Source of the DNA: Parasulfitobacter algicola
GTDB taxonomy: Bacteria; Pseudomonadota; Alphaproteobacteria; Rhodobacterales; Rhodobacteraceae
Length of the DNA: 64,000 bases
NCBI RefSeq assembly: GCF_013315265.1
Contig: NZ_JABUFE010000004.1
Span: 186,001 to 250,000, forward strand
Direction of reading: 5' to 3'
Below are positions 1 to 9,090 of this stretch, in pieces (position 1 is the stretch's first letter; every line of letters starts with the position of its first letter). A model generated the notes under the pieces. That model had not been told where the DNA came from, made no database searches, and saw only the letters and a list, made by a program, of their open reading frames with translations. Both the position numbers and the translations under genes were made by a program.

Positions 1-353
1 GTCATGACGTTGTCCAGAACGCTCATACCTTCGAACAACGCAATGTTCTGAAAAGTCCTTGCAACCCCTTGATTTGCAACCTCAAATGGCTTCATCAGCT
101 TGCGTTTTTCACCCCGAAACCAAACTTCGCCCTCTTGTGGATGATAAAACCCGCTGATGACATTCAGCATCGACGATTTGCCTGCTCCGTTTGGCCCGAT
201 GATGGCACGAATTTCACCTTCGCGGATGTCGAAACTGATGTCTTTGATGGCCACCACACCGCCGAACCGTAAGGTGATATTTTTCATTTCCATCAAAACG
301 TTACCGATCTGGCGACCATCATCCGTCACATAGGGTTCATAGGTATCCTTCAT
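1..353 (-). CDS. LivG-type ABC transporter ATP-binding protein (partial)
   Basis: Only the first 117 residues, from the ATG at 353, lie in the window; the gene continues past base 1. Walker A GPNGAGKSS is at residues 53-61 and the Q-loop RTFQN at 99-103, with a short N-terminal extension before the ATPase core. By family this is the cytoplasmic ATPase of a branched-chain/hydrophobic amino acid type importer. The permeases, binding protein and substrate are not visible. It begins 49 bases after the stop of an acyl-CoA synthetase, so the two are probably cotranscribed. That pairing suggests a substrate that is activated to a CoA thioester after uptake rather than an ordinary amino acid, which is inference. 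Confidence 0.88.
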   Translation of the reverse strand, partial: MKDTYEPYVTDDGRQIGNVLMEMKNITLRFGGVVAIKDISFDIREGEIRAIIGPNGAGKSSMLNVISGFYHPQEGEVWFRGEKRKLMKPFEVANQGVARTFQNIALFEGMSVLDNVM

Positions 354-402
354 GTCCAATACCCCAATTTCAGTGTTGCCAAAATACTCAAATCCGAACC
401 CA

Positions 403-2373
403 TCATTCTGCAGCCATCTTCTGAGCAGAGGGCACCGTTCGCGCATCGCGTATCTCAAGCGTGGCCTTGATCGCCCCCTTACGCCCATCTTCATAGGTCA
501 CTTCAGTAACCGTCGAAACTGTCTTGGATCCATCATAAAGCGCTGTAATCAAATCAGAATATTTTTCCTCGACAATCCGGCGGCGCACTTTCCGTGTCCG
601 TGTCATCTCGCCATCATCAGCATCCAGTTCCTTGTGCAGAACCAGAAAGCGATGAATCTGGCAGCCCGACAACATATCATCCTGCGCAACCGAGGTGTTG
701 ATCTCTTCCACATGACTCTGGATCATATCCAAAACGCGCGAATGGCCTGCCAATTCCTGATAGCTGCCATAGGCGATATTGTTGCGTTCCGCCCAGTTTC
801 CGACCGCTGTCAGATCGATGTTGATAAACGCCGTACAATAATCTTGATCACTTCCAAAGACAACGGCTTCCAAAATATTGGAATAGAATTTCAGTTTATT
901 TTCAACGTACTTTGGTGCAAACAACAGACCATTTGCCATTTTGCCCACATCTTTGGCACGGTCAATAATGCGCAGATGGCCGGTACCTTCTTCGATGAAA
1001 CCAGCATCACCCGTGGCCACCCAGCCTTCGGCATCTTTGGTCGACGCAGTACTGTCTGCATTCTTGTAATACTCGACAAAAACCCCGGGGGATCGATAGA
1101 AAACTTCGCCATTATCGGCGATCTTGATTTCAACATCAGGGCTGGGCACACCCACTGTGTCTGACCGAACCTGTCCATCAGGTTGCTGCGTGATGAACAC
1201 CGACGCTTCGGTCTGACCATAAAGCTGTTTCAGGTTGATCCCCAAAGACCGATAGAAATCAAAGATTTCCGGCCCAATAGCTTCACCAGCCGTATACCCG
1301 ACACGAACCTTACTAAAGCCAAGTGTATTTTTTAGCGGACCATAAACAAACAAATTACCCAGCCCATACTTGATACGATCCACCAGACCAGCGGACTTAC
1401 CGTCCAACAGATCAGGACCAATCTTGCGCGCAACAGACATGCCTTTATTGAACATCCATTTCTTGATCCGGCCTGCGTCTTCCATTCGGATCATGACATT
1501 GGTCAGCTGTGTTTCAAACACGCGTGGCGGGGCGAAATAATAAGTTGGCCCGATCTCGCGCAGATCGGTCATCATCGTGTCCTGGCTTTCAGGACAGTTC
1601 ACACAGAACGCTGTCCAATACGCCTGACCGATCGAAAATATGAAATCACCGACCCAAGCCATTGGCAGATAGGCCAAAATTTCGTCATCCGCACGCAGAT
1701 GATCAAATTCCGAAGAATTTTTCGATGTTTCGATAATGTTCCGATTCGACAGCACAACGCCCTTGGGCCGCCCCGTCGTGCCCGAAGTATAAAGCATCAC
1801 GCAAATGTCGTCATAGCCAAGTGACGTCCAGCGCTTTTCCAATTCTGCATCAAACCGGTCATGTGCGGCACGCCCTGTGGCCTGTATATCGGCTAAAGCG
1901 TTCATCTTACTGTGATCGTATTTCCGCATTCCGCGGCGATCATGATAGATGATGTGATCAATTCCTTTGACGGTTTCCTGAACTTCGATCACCTTATCAA
2001 CTTGTTCTTGATCACCGACAATGACAAAACGTGCGCCGCAGTGTTCCAGCACATATGACATCTCTTCTGCGACAGCATCCTGATAAAGCGGAACGGGGAT
2101 GGCACCCACCATTTGGGTTGCAACCATCGACCAATACAGCGCAGGTCGATTGCGGCCGATTATAGCAACAAAGTCACCTTTGCTGACGCCAAGTTCAAGA
2201 AAACCAAGCGCGATCGCACGAATTTCATCTGCGGACTCAGCCCAGTTCCAGCTTTGCCAAATACCGAATTCTTTTTCCCGGTACGCTGCCTTGTCGCCGT
2301 ATTTCGCAACATTTCTAGCCAGCAAATGCGGAATCGAAACCAAAGATCCCGCTTGCGCGGATGCATTTGACAC
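403..2373 (-). CDS. AMP-forming long-chain acyl-CoA synthetase
   Basis: A class I adenylate-forming enzyme of 656 residues that would join a carboxylic acid to CoA using ATP. The phosphate-binding motif YTSGTTGRPKG is at about residues 195-205, followed by GQTEAS and TGDAG motifs and a C-terminal DRAKD hinge. The start is set at GTG 2373 because GGAGGA lies 10 bases upstream. An in-frame ATG at 2391 contains that ribosome site inside its own codons, and a start at 2463 has no ribosome site. The length fits the long FadD15-like branch used for medium/long or aryl acids; the substrate is unknown. It lies upstream of a LivG ATPase in the same direction, and a palindrome about 100 bases upstream may be its operator. 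Confidence 0.85.
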   Translation of the reverse strand: MSNASAQAGSLVSIPHLLARNVAKYGDKAAYREKEFGIWQSWNWAESADEIRAIALGFLELGVSKGDFVAIIGRNRPALYWSMVATQMVGAIPVPLYQDAVAEEMSYVLEHCGARFVIVGDQEQVDKVIEVQETVKGIDHIIYHDRRGMRKYDHSKMNALADIQATGRAAHDRFDAELEKRWTSLGYDDICVMLYTSGTTGRPKGVVLSNRNIIETSKNSSEFDHLRADDEILAYLPMAWVGDFIFSIGQAYWTAFCVNCPESQDTMMTDLREIGPTYYFAPPRVFETQLTNVMIRMEDAGRIKKWMFNKGMSVARKIGPDLLDGKSAGLVDRIKYGLGNLFVYGPLKNTLGFSKVRVGYTAGEAIGPEIFDFYRSLGINLKQLYGQTEASVFITQQPDGQVRSDTVGVPSPDVEIKIADNGEVFYRSPGVFVEYYKNADSTASTKDAEGWVATGDAGFIEEGTGHLRIIDRAKDVGKMANGLLFAPKYVENKLKFYSNILEAVVFGSDQDYCTAFINIDLTAVGNWAERNNIAYGSYQELAGHSRVLDMIQSHVEEINTSVAQDDMLSGCQIHRFLVLHKELDADDGEMTRTRKVRRRIVEEKYSDLITALYDGSKTVSTVTEVTYEDGRKGAIKATLEIRDARTVPSAQKMAAE

Positions 2374-2475
2374 GTTGAATTTTCCTCCCATCAAGGTCAA
2401 AAAATGACCTGCCCGATACTCACGAGTCACACTTAGAGATATTGCGAGATAGAAAGTTGTCACGTCAAATAGTTT

Positions 2476-2493
2476 TTTGAACAGTTGTTCAAA
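2476..2493. promoter_or_regulatory. Perfect palindrome, candidate repressor operator
   Basis: TTTGAACAGTTGTTCAAA is an 8-base perfect inverted repeat around GT. It lies 103 bases upstream of the GTG of the acyl-CoA synthetase, in the 238-base gap after the formate dehydrogenase gene. On the minus strand a TTGACG that could be a -35 element follows it closely. Its size and symmetry fit a TetR-family dimer site, a family that often controls acyl-CoA metabolism; the regulator itself is not in view. Confidence 0.45.
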
Positions 2494-2611
2494 TAATACA
2501 CAGTCAGACGAAATTTATGTAGTTAACGCCACGACATCATTGCATGCAAAAGTTGTGGCAAAGGGCCAATTAACATTATAACGGCAATGAATATCTTATA
2601 TTTAAACGTAC

Positions 2612-5377
2612 TTATTCAGCTGCTAGTTGCTTCCCAACCATTTCAACTTTTACTGCAGCAAACTTGAATTCCGGAATTTTTCCATAAGGATCAATTGCCG
2701 GATTTGTCAGAATATTTGCAGCCGCTTCGACAAAGGCAAAGGGCACAAAAACCATGTCTTCGGCCACGGCCCGATCTGCGCGGGCCATGATTTCGATAGA
2801 CCCGCGCCGTGTTGTCAGCCGCACCAGATCACCTGCCGCAACACCCATCTTGCGCAGTGTTTTGGGGTGCAAAGAACAGTTTGCTTCGGGCTCAACGGCG
2901 TCCAGAACCTTGGACCGCCGCGTCATGCTGCCGGTGTGCCAATGTTCCAACTGCCGCCCGGTGGTCAGGATCATCGGATAATCGGCATCCGGTGTCTCGT
3001 CCGGAGGGATCACATCGGCAGGGGTGAACTTAGCACGGCCCTCAACGCGCGGGAAACCATCGCCGAAGACGATCGGCTGACCGGGGTCTTCGGGCGACAG
3101 GCTGGGATATGTGACGGCATTTTGCGCCTCAAGCCGGTCCCATGTGATATTATCAAGCGAGGCCATATTCCGCTTCATCTCGGCAAAGACCTCGGACGGG
3201 TGCTGATAGGTCCAACTCAGCCCAAGTCGATTGGCCAGCTCTGTCGTGATCCACCAGTCTTCTTTCGCCTCACCGGGCGGTGGCACGGCAGGGCGACCCA
3301 TCTGGACCTGACGGTTGGTGTTCGTCACCGTGCCTGCCTTTTCAGCAAAAGCACTGGCAGGCAGGATCACATCAGCATAATTCGCGGTTTCGGTCAGGAA
3401 GATATCCTGCACCACCAGATGATCGAGCTTGGCCAGCGCCGCCCGCGCGTGATCCACATCAGGGTCCGACATCGCCGGGTTTTCGCCCAGAATATACATC
3501 GCGTTGATGTTGCCCGCGTGGACGTCATCCAGAATCTCGGTCACGGTCAGGCCCTTTTCGGCACTGAAGTCACCGCCGCCCCAAACCTCGGTAAAGGCCG
3601 ACCGCACGCCGTCGTCTGTCACCGTCTGATAATCCGGCAGGAACATCGGGATCAGCCCGGCGTCTGACGCGCCCTGCACATTGTTCTGCCCACGCAACGG
3701 ATGCAGCCCTGTGCCTGGCCGTCCCACATGACCGCACATCAACGCCAGACTGATCAGGCAGCGCGAGTTGTCGGTGCCGTGGATATGCTGTGACACGCCC
3801 ATACCCCAGAAAATCATGCCCGCTTTAGCGGTTGCAAAATCGCGGGCGACGGCGCGCAGAGTCTCTGGCTCAATACCGCAAATCTCAGACATCTTTTCGG
3901 GCGTAAAGCCTTTCAGATGCGCCTTCTCGGCTTCCCAATTTTCGGTGTAGGCCTCGATATATTGCTGATCATAAAGGCCCTCTTCCACGATCACATGCAT
4001 AATCGCATTCAGCATCGACACATCCGCACCGGGGCGAAACTGCAGCATATGTGTCGCGTGCCGCTTCAGCGCCTGCCCGCGCGGGTCCATCACGATCAGC
4101 TTGCCGCCCCGCTTGGCGAACTGCTTGAAATAAGTCGCCGCGACGGGGTGGTTTTCGACCGGATTGGCGCCAATGACGATGGCGACATCGGCATTCTCGA
4201 TCTCGTTAAACGTCGCCGTCACGGCCCCCGATCCGACATTTTCCAGCAACGCCGCGACCGAAGACGCGTGGCAAAGCCGTGTGCAGTGATCAACGTTGTT
4301 ATGACCAAACCCCTGACGGATCAGCTTTTGGAACAGGTAAGCCTCTTCATTCGTGCATTTGGCCGATCCGAAACCAGCCACCTCGCGCCCGCGCCCTTTC
4401 AGCCCGGTCGCCGCAACCTCCAACGCTTCCTCCCACGAAGCCTCGCGGAAATGTGTCGACCAGTTGCCGGGATCGACGTTCAGACCCTTGGCCGGGGCAT
4501 CCGCACGGCGGATGAGGGGTTTGGTCAGGCGATGGTCGTGGTGGATATAATCAAAGCCAAAGCGCCCCTTGACGCACAGCCGCCCTTCATTCGCGGGGCC
4601 GTTGATCCCCTCAACAAACTTCACACGGCCATCCTTGACCTTCAGCGAGACCTGACAGCCCACACCGCAGAACGGGCAAACGCTTTCAACCTCGCTGTCG
4701 TAATCGCCGCTATCGCCCACCTGATCCGCGTCAACAACTGTCGCGGGCATCAGCGCCCCGGTCGGGCAGGCCTGCACGCATTCACCGCAGGCCACACAGG
4801 TGCTGTCGCCCATCGGGTCGTCGAAGTCAAAAACCGGATAGCTGTCATGGCCGCGCCCCGCCATGCCGATCACGTCATTGACCTGCACCTCGCGGCAGGC
4901 ACGCACGCACAGGCCGCACTGAATGCAGGCATCCAGATTGACCGACATCGCCACATGGCTGTCATCCAACAGTGGCACCCGGGCATCTTCCAGTGCAGGC
5001 AACCGGCTGCCCTGAACCTGCTGCACCGCGGCCATATCCCAAAGGTGCGAGGATTTGTCGTGCGCCACATCGCGTTCAGGCTGATCGGCCAGCAGCATCT
5101 CCATCACCATCTTCCGCGCCGTGTCGGCCCGCGCGGAATCGGTGGTGACGCTCATGCCATCAGAAGGTGTGCGAATACAGGACGCCGCCAGAGTGCGCTC
5201 GCCCTCAATCTCGACCATACAGGCGCGGCAATTGCCGTCGGCGCGATAGCCCGGTTCGTCCCGATGACACAGATGGGGGATCAGCGTGCCCTGACGTTTG
5301 GCGACCTGCCAGATCGTCTCGCCCGCCTGGGCCTCAACCTCTTTGCCATCCAGCGTGAACTTTATTGTACCTGACAT
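2612..5377 (-). CDS. Formate dehydrogenase alpha subunit (molybdopterin, iron-sulfur)
   Basis: A 921-residue molybdenum enzyme oxidising formate to CO2. N-terminal [2Fe-2S] domain with Cys 37, 50, 53 and 67; two [4Fe-4S] ferredoxin motifs with Cys 151/154/157/161 and 194/197/200/204; a further cluster CPFCGVGC with Cys 234/237/241 and 268; then the molybdopterin domains. The CTRLCH motif places the catalytic residue at Cys 369 followed by His, so this is a Cys enzyme, not a selenocysteine one. The start at 5377 is preceded by AGGAGG at 5 bases. No beta, gamma or fdhD/fdsD-type partner flanks it, so the electron acceptor cannot be inferred. It runs in the same direction as the acyl-CoA synthetase but 238 bases away. 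Confidence 0.9.
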   Translation of the reverse strand: MSGTIKFTLDGKEVEAQAGETIWQVAKRQGTLIPHLCHRDEPGYRADGNCRACMVEIEGERTLAASCIRTPSDGMSVTTDSARADTARKMVMEMLLADQPERDVAHDKSSHLWDMAAVQQVQGSRLPALEDARVPLLDDSHVAMSVNLDACIQCGLCVRACREVQVNDVIGMAGRGHDSYPVFDFDDPMGDSTCVACGECVQACPTGALMPATVVDADQVGDSGDYDSEVESVCPFCGVGCQVSLKVKDGRVKFVEGINGPANEGRLCVKGRFGFDYIHHDHRLTKPLIRRADAPAKGLNVDPGNWSTHFREASWEEALEVAATGLKGRGREVAGFGSAKCTNEEAYLFQKLIRQGFGHNNVDHCTRLCHASSVAALLENVGSGAVTATFNEIENADVAIVIGANPVENHPVAATYFKQFAKRGGKLIVMDPRGQALKRHATHMLQFRPGADVSMLNAIMHVIVEEGLYDQQYIEAYTENWEAEKAHLKGFTPEKMSEICGIEPETLRAVARDFATAKAGMIFWGMGVSQHIHGTDNSRCLISLALMCGHVGRPGTGLHPLRGQNNVQGASDAGLIPMFLPDYQTVTDDGVRSAFTEVWGGGDFSAEKGLTVTEILDDVHAGNINAMYILGENPAMSDPDVDHARAALAKLDHLVVQDIFLTETANYADVILPASAFAEKAGTVTNTNRQVQMGRPAVPPPGEAKEDWWITTELANRLGLSWTYQHPSEVFAEMKRNMASLDNITWDRLEAQNAVTYPSLSPEDPGQPIVFGDGFPRVEGRAKFTPADVIPPDETPDADYPMILTTGRQLEHWHTGSMTRRSKVLDAVEPEANCSLHPKTLRKMGVAAGDLVRLTTRRGSIEIMARADRAVAEDMVFVPFAFVEAAANILTNPAIDPYGKIPEFKFAAVKVEMVGKQLAAE

Positions 5378-5566
5378 GGAACCTCCTGCATTCAATTCAG
5401 AATAGATCATTCCATTGCAAAAGTCAGACGCCTAACTGCGACGTCACACGCGTTATTTCCGCCAATCATGTTTCCAATGGGAAATTTGCCTACCATAAAA
5501 GCCTTGCGCACAACCATTGCACCAGCATCCTGCTTGACCTAAGCCTTAACGAAACTGAGGGATAGA

Positions 5567-6226
5567 ATGGTCGAAATTACATTGGTCAGGCATGGTCAGG
5601 CACAAACCGGTGCAGGCGATGAAGAAAGCTATGATAGGCTAAGCGATCTTGGACGGACACAGGCGCAATGGCTGGGTCAGCACTTCAAAGCAACTGAACG
5701 CACATTTGATCATATGATCTGCGGCACACTGAAACGTCATATCGGCACAGCCAAGGCAATACAGGAAAATCTGCCACTTGAGATACAACAGGATCCACGC
5801 CTGAATGAGATGGATTATTTCGGACTGGCAAAATCGCTTGAAGAAACGCATGCCGTACAATTCCCCACGGACCGGGAAAGCTTTATCACGCATGTCTCGC
5901 AAATCCTGACGGTCTGGCAATCTGGCGAAATCGCCAGTCACCTTGAGACATTTGAGGCTTTTCAAACCCGCACCAAAGCCATCATAGATATGGCCGAAAA
6001 TCTGGGCGGGCGGGTTCTGCTGGTCACATCGGGGGGATTTATCGGCATGGCGATGCGAATCCTTTTGCAGCTTGAAGTGCGCAGCTATGCCAATGTGCTT
6101 TTACAGATCCACAACACGTCGCTGCATCGGTACGTAAAGGCAGGTGATCACCTTGTCTTAGATGCCTTTAACGCGATTCCCCACTTGGAAATGCCCGATC
6201 GCGCCTTTGCCCGAACCTATATCTAA
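5567..6226 (+). CDS. Histidine phosphatase family protein
   Basis: A 219-residue member of the phosphoglycerate mutase/histidine phosphatase superfamily. The signature VRHG is at residues 7-10, where His 9 would be the phosphorylated nucleophile. The second conserved core histidine, normally in an (S/T)HGG motif near the C-terminus, is not present: the sequence reads LVTSGGF. Activity may therefore be altered or lost; the substrate is unknown. It is the first gene of a plus-strand run with a glutathione transferase (9-base gap) and two saccharopine dehydrogenases, and diverges from the formate dehydrogenase gene across a 189-base gap. Confidence 0.8.
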   Translation: MVEITLVRHGQAQTGAGDEESYDRLSDLGRTQAQWLGQHFKATERTFDHMICGTLKRHIGTAKAIQENLPLEIQQDPRLNEMDYFGLAKSLEETHAVQFPTDRESFITHVSQILTVWQSGEIASHLETFEAFQTRTKAIIDMAENLGGRVLLVTSGGFIGMAMRILLQLEVRSYANVLLQIHNTSLHRYVKAGDHLVLDAFNAIPHLEMPDRAFARTYI

Positions 6227-6235
6227 GGAGCCACC

Positions 6236-6853
6236 ATGCTGACCCTTTTTTATGCGCCCAACACAATCTCGGTCGCTGTTGCGATAACGTTGAACGAGGC
6301 TGGGCTGGTCTATGATGCAAAGCCGGTCGATTTCAGCGCAGCCGAACAGACCAGACCTGATTATCTGTCTGTAAACCCGAAGGGACGAGTCCCTGCGCTG
6401 ATAACTGATCAAGGCATTTTGACCGAAACAGGCGCGCTTTTGGATTATATTGCCGCTATAGCCAGCGGATCGACATTGATCCCGTCAACGCCATTCAACG
6501 CCGCAAAAATGCGGGAGGCGATGTATTATCTGGCCAGCACCATGCACGTAAACCACGCCCATAAAATACGTGGGGCCAGATGGGCGGATCAAGAAAGTTC
6601 ATTTGCAGATATGACAGCAAAGGTGCCACAAACGGTGGCCGCCAGCTGTGCGTATCTTCAGGATAATTACGCCCTCGATCCGTTTGTTTTGGGCGATCAG
6701 ATTACGCTGGCCGATCCGTATTTGTACGTTATTTGCACGTGGCTAAAACCCGACGGGGTCGCGATATCGGATTACCCCAAGCTTGATGAATTCTTTCAAA
6801 CGATGAAGGAACGGCCATCGGTTCAAAAGGCGCAAGACATGGGCATGATATGA
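6236..6853 (+). CDS. Glutathione S-transferase family protein
   Basis: A 205-residue cytosolic GST-like protein. The thioredoxin-fold N-terminal domain (about residues 1-78) ends in NPKGRVPALI and ETGALLDYI, the usual glutathione-binding region; an all-helical domain follows. The ATG is preceded by AAGGAG. It overlaps the next gene by an ATGA junction, so it is translationally coupled to the lysine-forming saccharopine dehydrogenase. A role in lysine metabolism is not known for GSTs, and its substrate is not predictable. Residue length matches the family. Confidence 0.85.
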   Translation: MLTLFYAPNTISVAVAITLNEAGLVYDAKPVDFSAAEQTRPDYLSVNPKGRVPALITDQGILTETGALLDYIAAIASGSTLIPSTPFNAAKMREAMYYLASTMHVNHAHKIRGARWADQESSFADMTAKVPQTVAASCAYLQDNYALDPFVLGDQITLADPYLYVICTWLKPDGVAISDYPKLDEFFQTMKERPSVQKAQDMGMI

Positions 6854-7905
6854 CGCATCTTTGGGTCCGCGCAGAAGAACGCGGTAATGAAGAACGGGTT
6901 GGCTTGATGCCGGACGGCGTGTCGGCGTTGATTGCGCAGGGTTTCAAAATCACTGTCGAAGACAGCCCTGTGCGCGCCATTCCGATTGATGGATACAAAA
7001 ACACAGGCTGCGATATCGCGCCTGCCGGAAGTTGGCGCAATGCGCCACATGATGCAATTATCTTTGGACTGAAAGAGTTACCCGAAGATGGAACGCCTTT
7101 GCCCCACAGACACATCATGTTCGGCCACGCATACAAAGGCCAATCTGCCGGGCAAAAGCTGCTGGCACGGTTCAAGGCGGGCGGTGGGATGCTTTATGAT
7201 CTGGAATATCTGGTCGATGATACCGGACATCGCGTTGCTGCCTTTGGGTATTGGGCAGGCTATGCAGGTGCCGCGGTGGCTTTGCGATGCTGGGCTGCAC
7301 AACAACGCGAGTCAATCGCCGGGCCAGTTGGTGTGTTCGATAGTTCAACGGCTTTGCTGGCCGATTTACAGGTTGACTTGACATCAGCCGGTTTCACCCG
7401 TCCGACGGCGATTGTCATCGGTGCACTTGGGCGCGTGGGAACAGGGGCGGCCGATCTTTGCACACATATGGGCGTGCCTGTGACCAAATGGGATATGGCT
7501 GAAACCGCATCCGGCGGTCCATTCCCCCAAGTTTTACAGCATGATATTTTCCTAAATTGCATTCTGGCGCGACCAGGTACGCCTGTTTTTGTGCCCGCAT
7601 CTGCCAAAACAGCGGCACGTCGTTTGACTGTGATCGGTGACATTGCATGCGACCCGGACAGCGACTTTTCCCCGATCAAGGTCTATGACCGCGTGACAAC
7701 CTGGGACACACCTACACTGCGGGTTCATGACACTCCACCGCTTGATGTGACCGCGATCGACAATCTGCCATCCATGTTGCCAACAGAGGCGTCCGAGGAT
7801 TACGCACAGCAGCTCTTGCCATCGCTTATGACACTCGGCACGTTGGATCAGGGCGTTTGGGTGCGCGCCAAAACGGATTTCGACAGACACAGCGCGGGGA
7901 TTTGA
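6850..7905 (+). CDS. Saccharopine dehydrogenase, L-lysine-forming type (LYS1-like)
   Basis: A 351-residue NAD-dependent enzyme that in the family interconverts lysine plus 2-oxoglutarate and saccharopine. GLKELPED and FGHAYKGQ place Lys 75 and His 93 where the yeast enzyme has its catalytic Lys 77 and His 96, which is strong support for the LYS1 type. A nucleotide-binding segment with IVIGALGRVG follows at about residues 190-200. It overlaps the GST gene by ATGA and is followed after 3 bases by a LYS9-like partner. The two together would take lysine through saccharopine to aminoadipate semialdehyde and glutamate. Some alphaproteobacteria use this route for lysine degradation and osmotic responses. 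Confidence 0.9.
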   Translation: MTHLWVRAEERGNEERVGLMPDGVSALIAQGFKITVEDSPVRAIPIDGYKNTGCDIAPAGSWRNAPHDAIIFGLKELPEDGTPLPHRHIMFGHAYKGQSAGQKLLARFKAGGGMLYDLEYLVDDTGHRVAAFGYWAGYAGAAVALRCWAAQQRESIAGPVGVFDSSTALLADLQVDLTSAGFTRPTAIVIGALGRVGTGAADLCTHMGVPVTKWDMAETASGGPFPQVLQHDIFLNCILARPGTPVFVPASAKTAARRLTVIGDIACDPDSDFSPIKVYDRVTTWDTPTLRVHDTPPLDVTAIDNLPSMLPTEASEDYAQQLLPSLMTLGTLDQGVWVRAKTDFDRHSAGI

Positions 7906-7908
7906 CAG

Positions 7909-9036
7909 ATGACAGTTCATTGGTGCGGCACAGGGCTTTCGACTATTCCCGGTTTGCGACGTCTGATTGAAGCCGGGCGTGAAGTCACGGTGTGGAACCG
8001 CACGCTGGACAAAGCGCAAGATGCGGTTGGCGATCTGACAAACAGAATACAGCAATTTGATTTTGATGCGCTTGGTGCAGAATTGCAGCCCGGTGATATC
8101 GTAGTGTCGATGTTGCCCGGCGATATGCACGTCACACTGGCCCAGCTTTGCATCGAAAAGGGCGCGCATTTCGTATCCTCAAGCTATATCGCGCCTGAAA
8201 TGCGTGCACTTGATGGTGCAGCAAAACAGGCAGGTGTTGCCTTGGTAAATGAAGTTGGGCTTGATCCTGGAATTGATCACTTGATGGCGCATTATCTGGT
8301 TGCGGATTACCGGGCATCGGTTGGATATAATGCCGAAAACCACCTGAGTTTCATCAGCTATTGTGGCGGTGTACCAAAGCACCCGAACAGTTTCCGATAT
8401 AAATTCAGCTGGTCACCCGTGGGCGTCCTAAAAGCACTTCGGTCCCCTTCAAAATCCATCCGTGCCTATACTGAACTTGAGGTGAAACATCCCTGGGACG
8501 CCATGCACAGTTATAATGCGCCGCTGACACCCCCCGAAACCTTTGAGGTTTATCCAAACCGCGACAGCCTGCCGTTCATGGCCGATTATCATTTTGATCC
8601 CGCATGGACGGTCAAGGAATTTGTACGCGGGACACTGCGTCTGAACGGATGGGCCGATGCATGGCGCGATGTGTTTGACGAAGTGGACACAGCCACCGAC
8701 GCACGCCTAAAGGAAATGTCTGATAAACTATGGGCAGACAATGCGTATGGCCCAGATGACCCCGACCGCATTGTTATGTGTGTCGCTTTGCAGGCCGAAC
8801 AAAACGGGCAATCCGTTTACCACAAAACCTATGCAATGGATGCATGGGGTGACATACGCGGCACAGCGATGGCGCGGCTGGTATCAATACCTGTGTCATT
8901 GGCGGTTGAGGCCGTGATGGCCCACGAAATCGGTCCAGGTGTCAATGCTGCCCCCAGTGATCTGCGACTTGTGCAACGATGGTTAGGCGAAGTTAACCGA
9001 CTTGCCCAGCATATGCAGGTGGTCAATCATATCTGA
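7909..9036 (+). CDS. Saccharopine dehydrogenase, glutamate-forming type (LYS9-like)
   Basis: A 375-residue protein with an N-terminal Rossmann-like segment (CGTGLSTIPGLRRLIEAG) and the family motif NEVGLDPGIDH at about residues 112-122. In the family it splits saccharopine to glutamate and 2-aminoadipate 6-semialdehyde. It follows the LYS1-like gene by 3 bases, which completes a two-enzyme saccharopine path here as separate polypeptides rather than the fused animal/plant enzyme. A semialdehyde dehydrogenase for the next step is not in the window. The gene ends 54 bases from a convergent LysE-family exporter. Confidence 0.88.
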   Translation: MTVHWCGTGLSTIPGLRRLIEAGREVTVWNRTLDKAQDAVGDLTNRIQQFDFDALGAELQPGDIVVSMLPGDMHVTLAQLCIEKGAHFVSSSYIAPEMRALDGAAKQAGVALVNEVGLDPGIDHLMAHYLVADYRASVGYNAENHLSFISYCGGVPKHPNSFRYKFSWSPVGVLKALRSPSKSIRAYTELEVKHPWDAMHSYNAPLTPPETFEVYPNRDSLPFMADYHFDPAWTVKEFVRGTLRLNGWADAWRDVFDEVDTATDARLKEMSDKLWADNAYGPDDPDRIVMCVALQAEQNGQSVYHKTYAMDAWGDIRGTAMARLVSIPVSLAVEAVMAHEIGPGVNAAPSDLRLVQRWLGEVNRLAQHMQVVNHI

Positions 9037-9090
9037 TCAGGCGTTTATCCCGCCCACGTAAAAGTGCCAGATAAATTGGGTTCAAAAACA

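Noticed and set aside
403-1164. Long plus-strand open frames opposite the acyl-CoA synthetase
   Set aside because: Antisense shadows of a well-supported gene, without ribosome sites or family similarity.
3917-5374. A 485-residue open frame on the plus strand opposite the formate dehydrogenase
   Set aside because: It lies wholly antisense to a gene with clear motifs, has no recognisable domain, and long antisense frames are expected in GC-biased codon usage.
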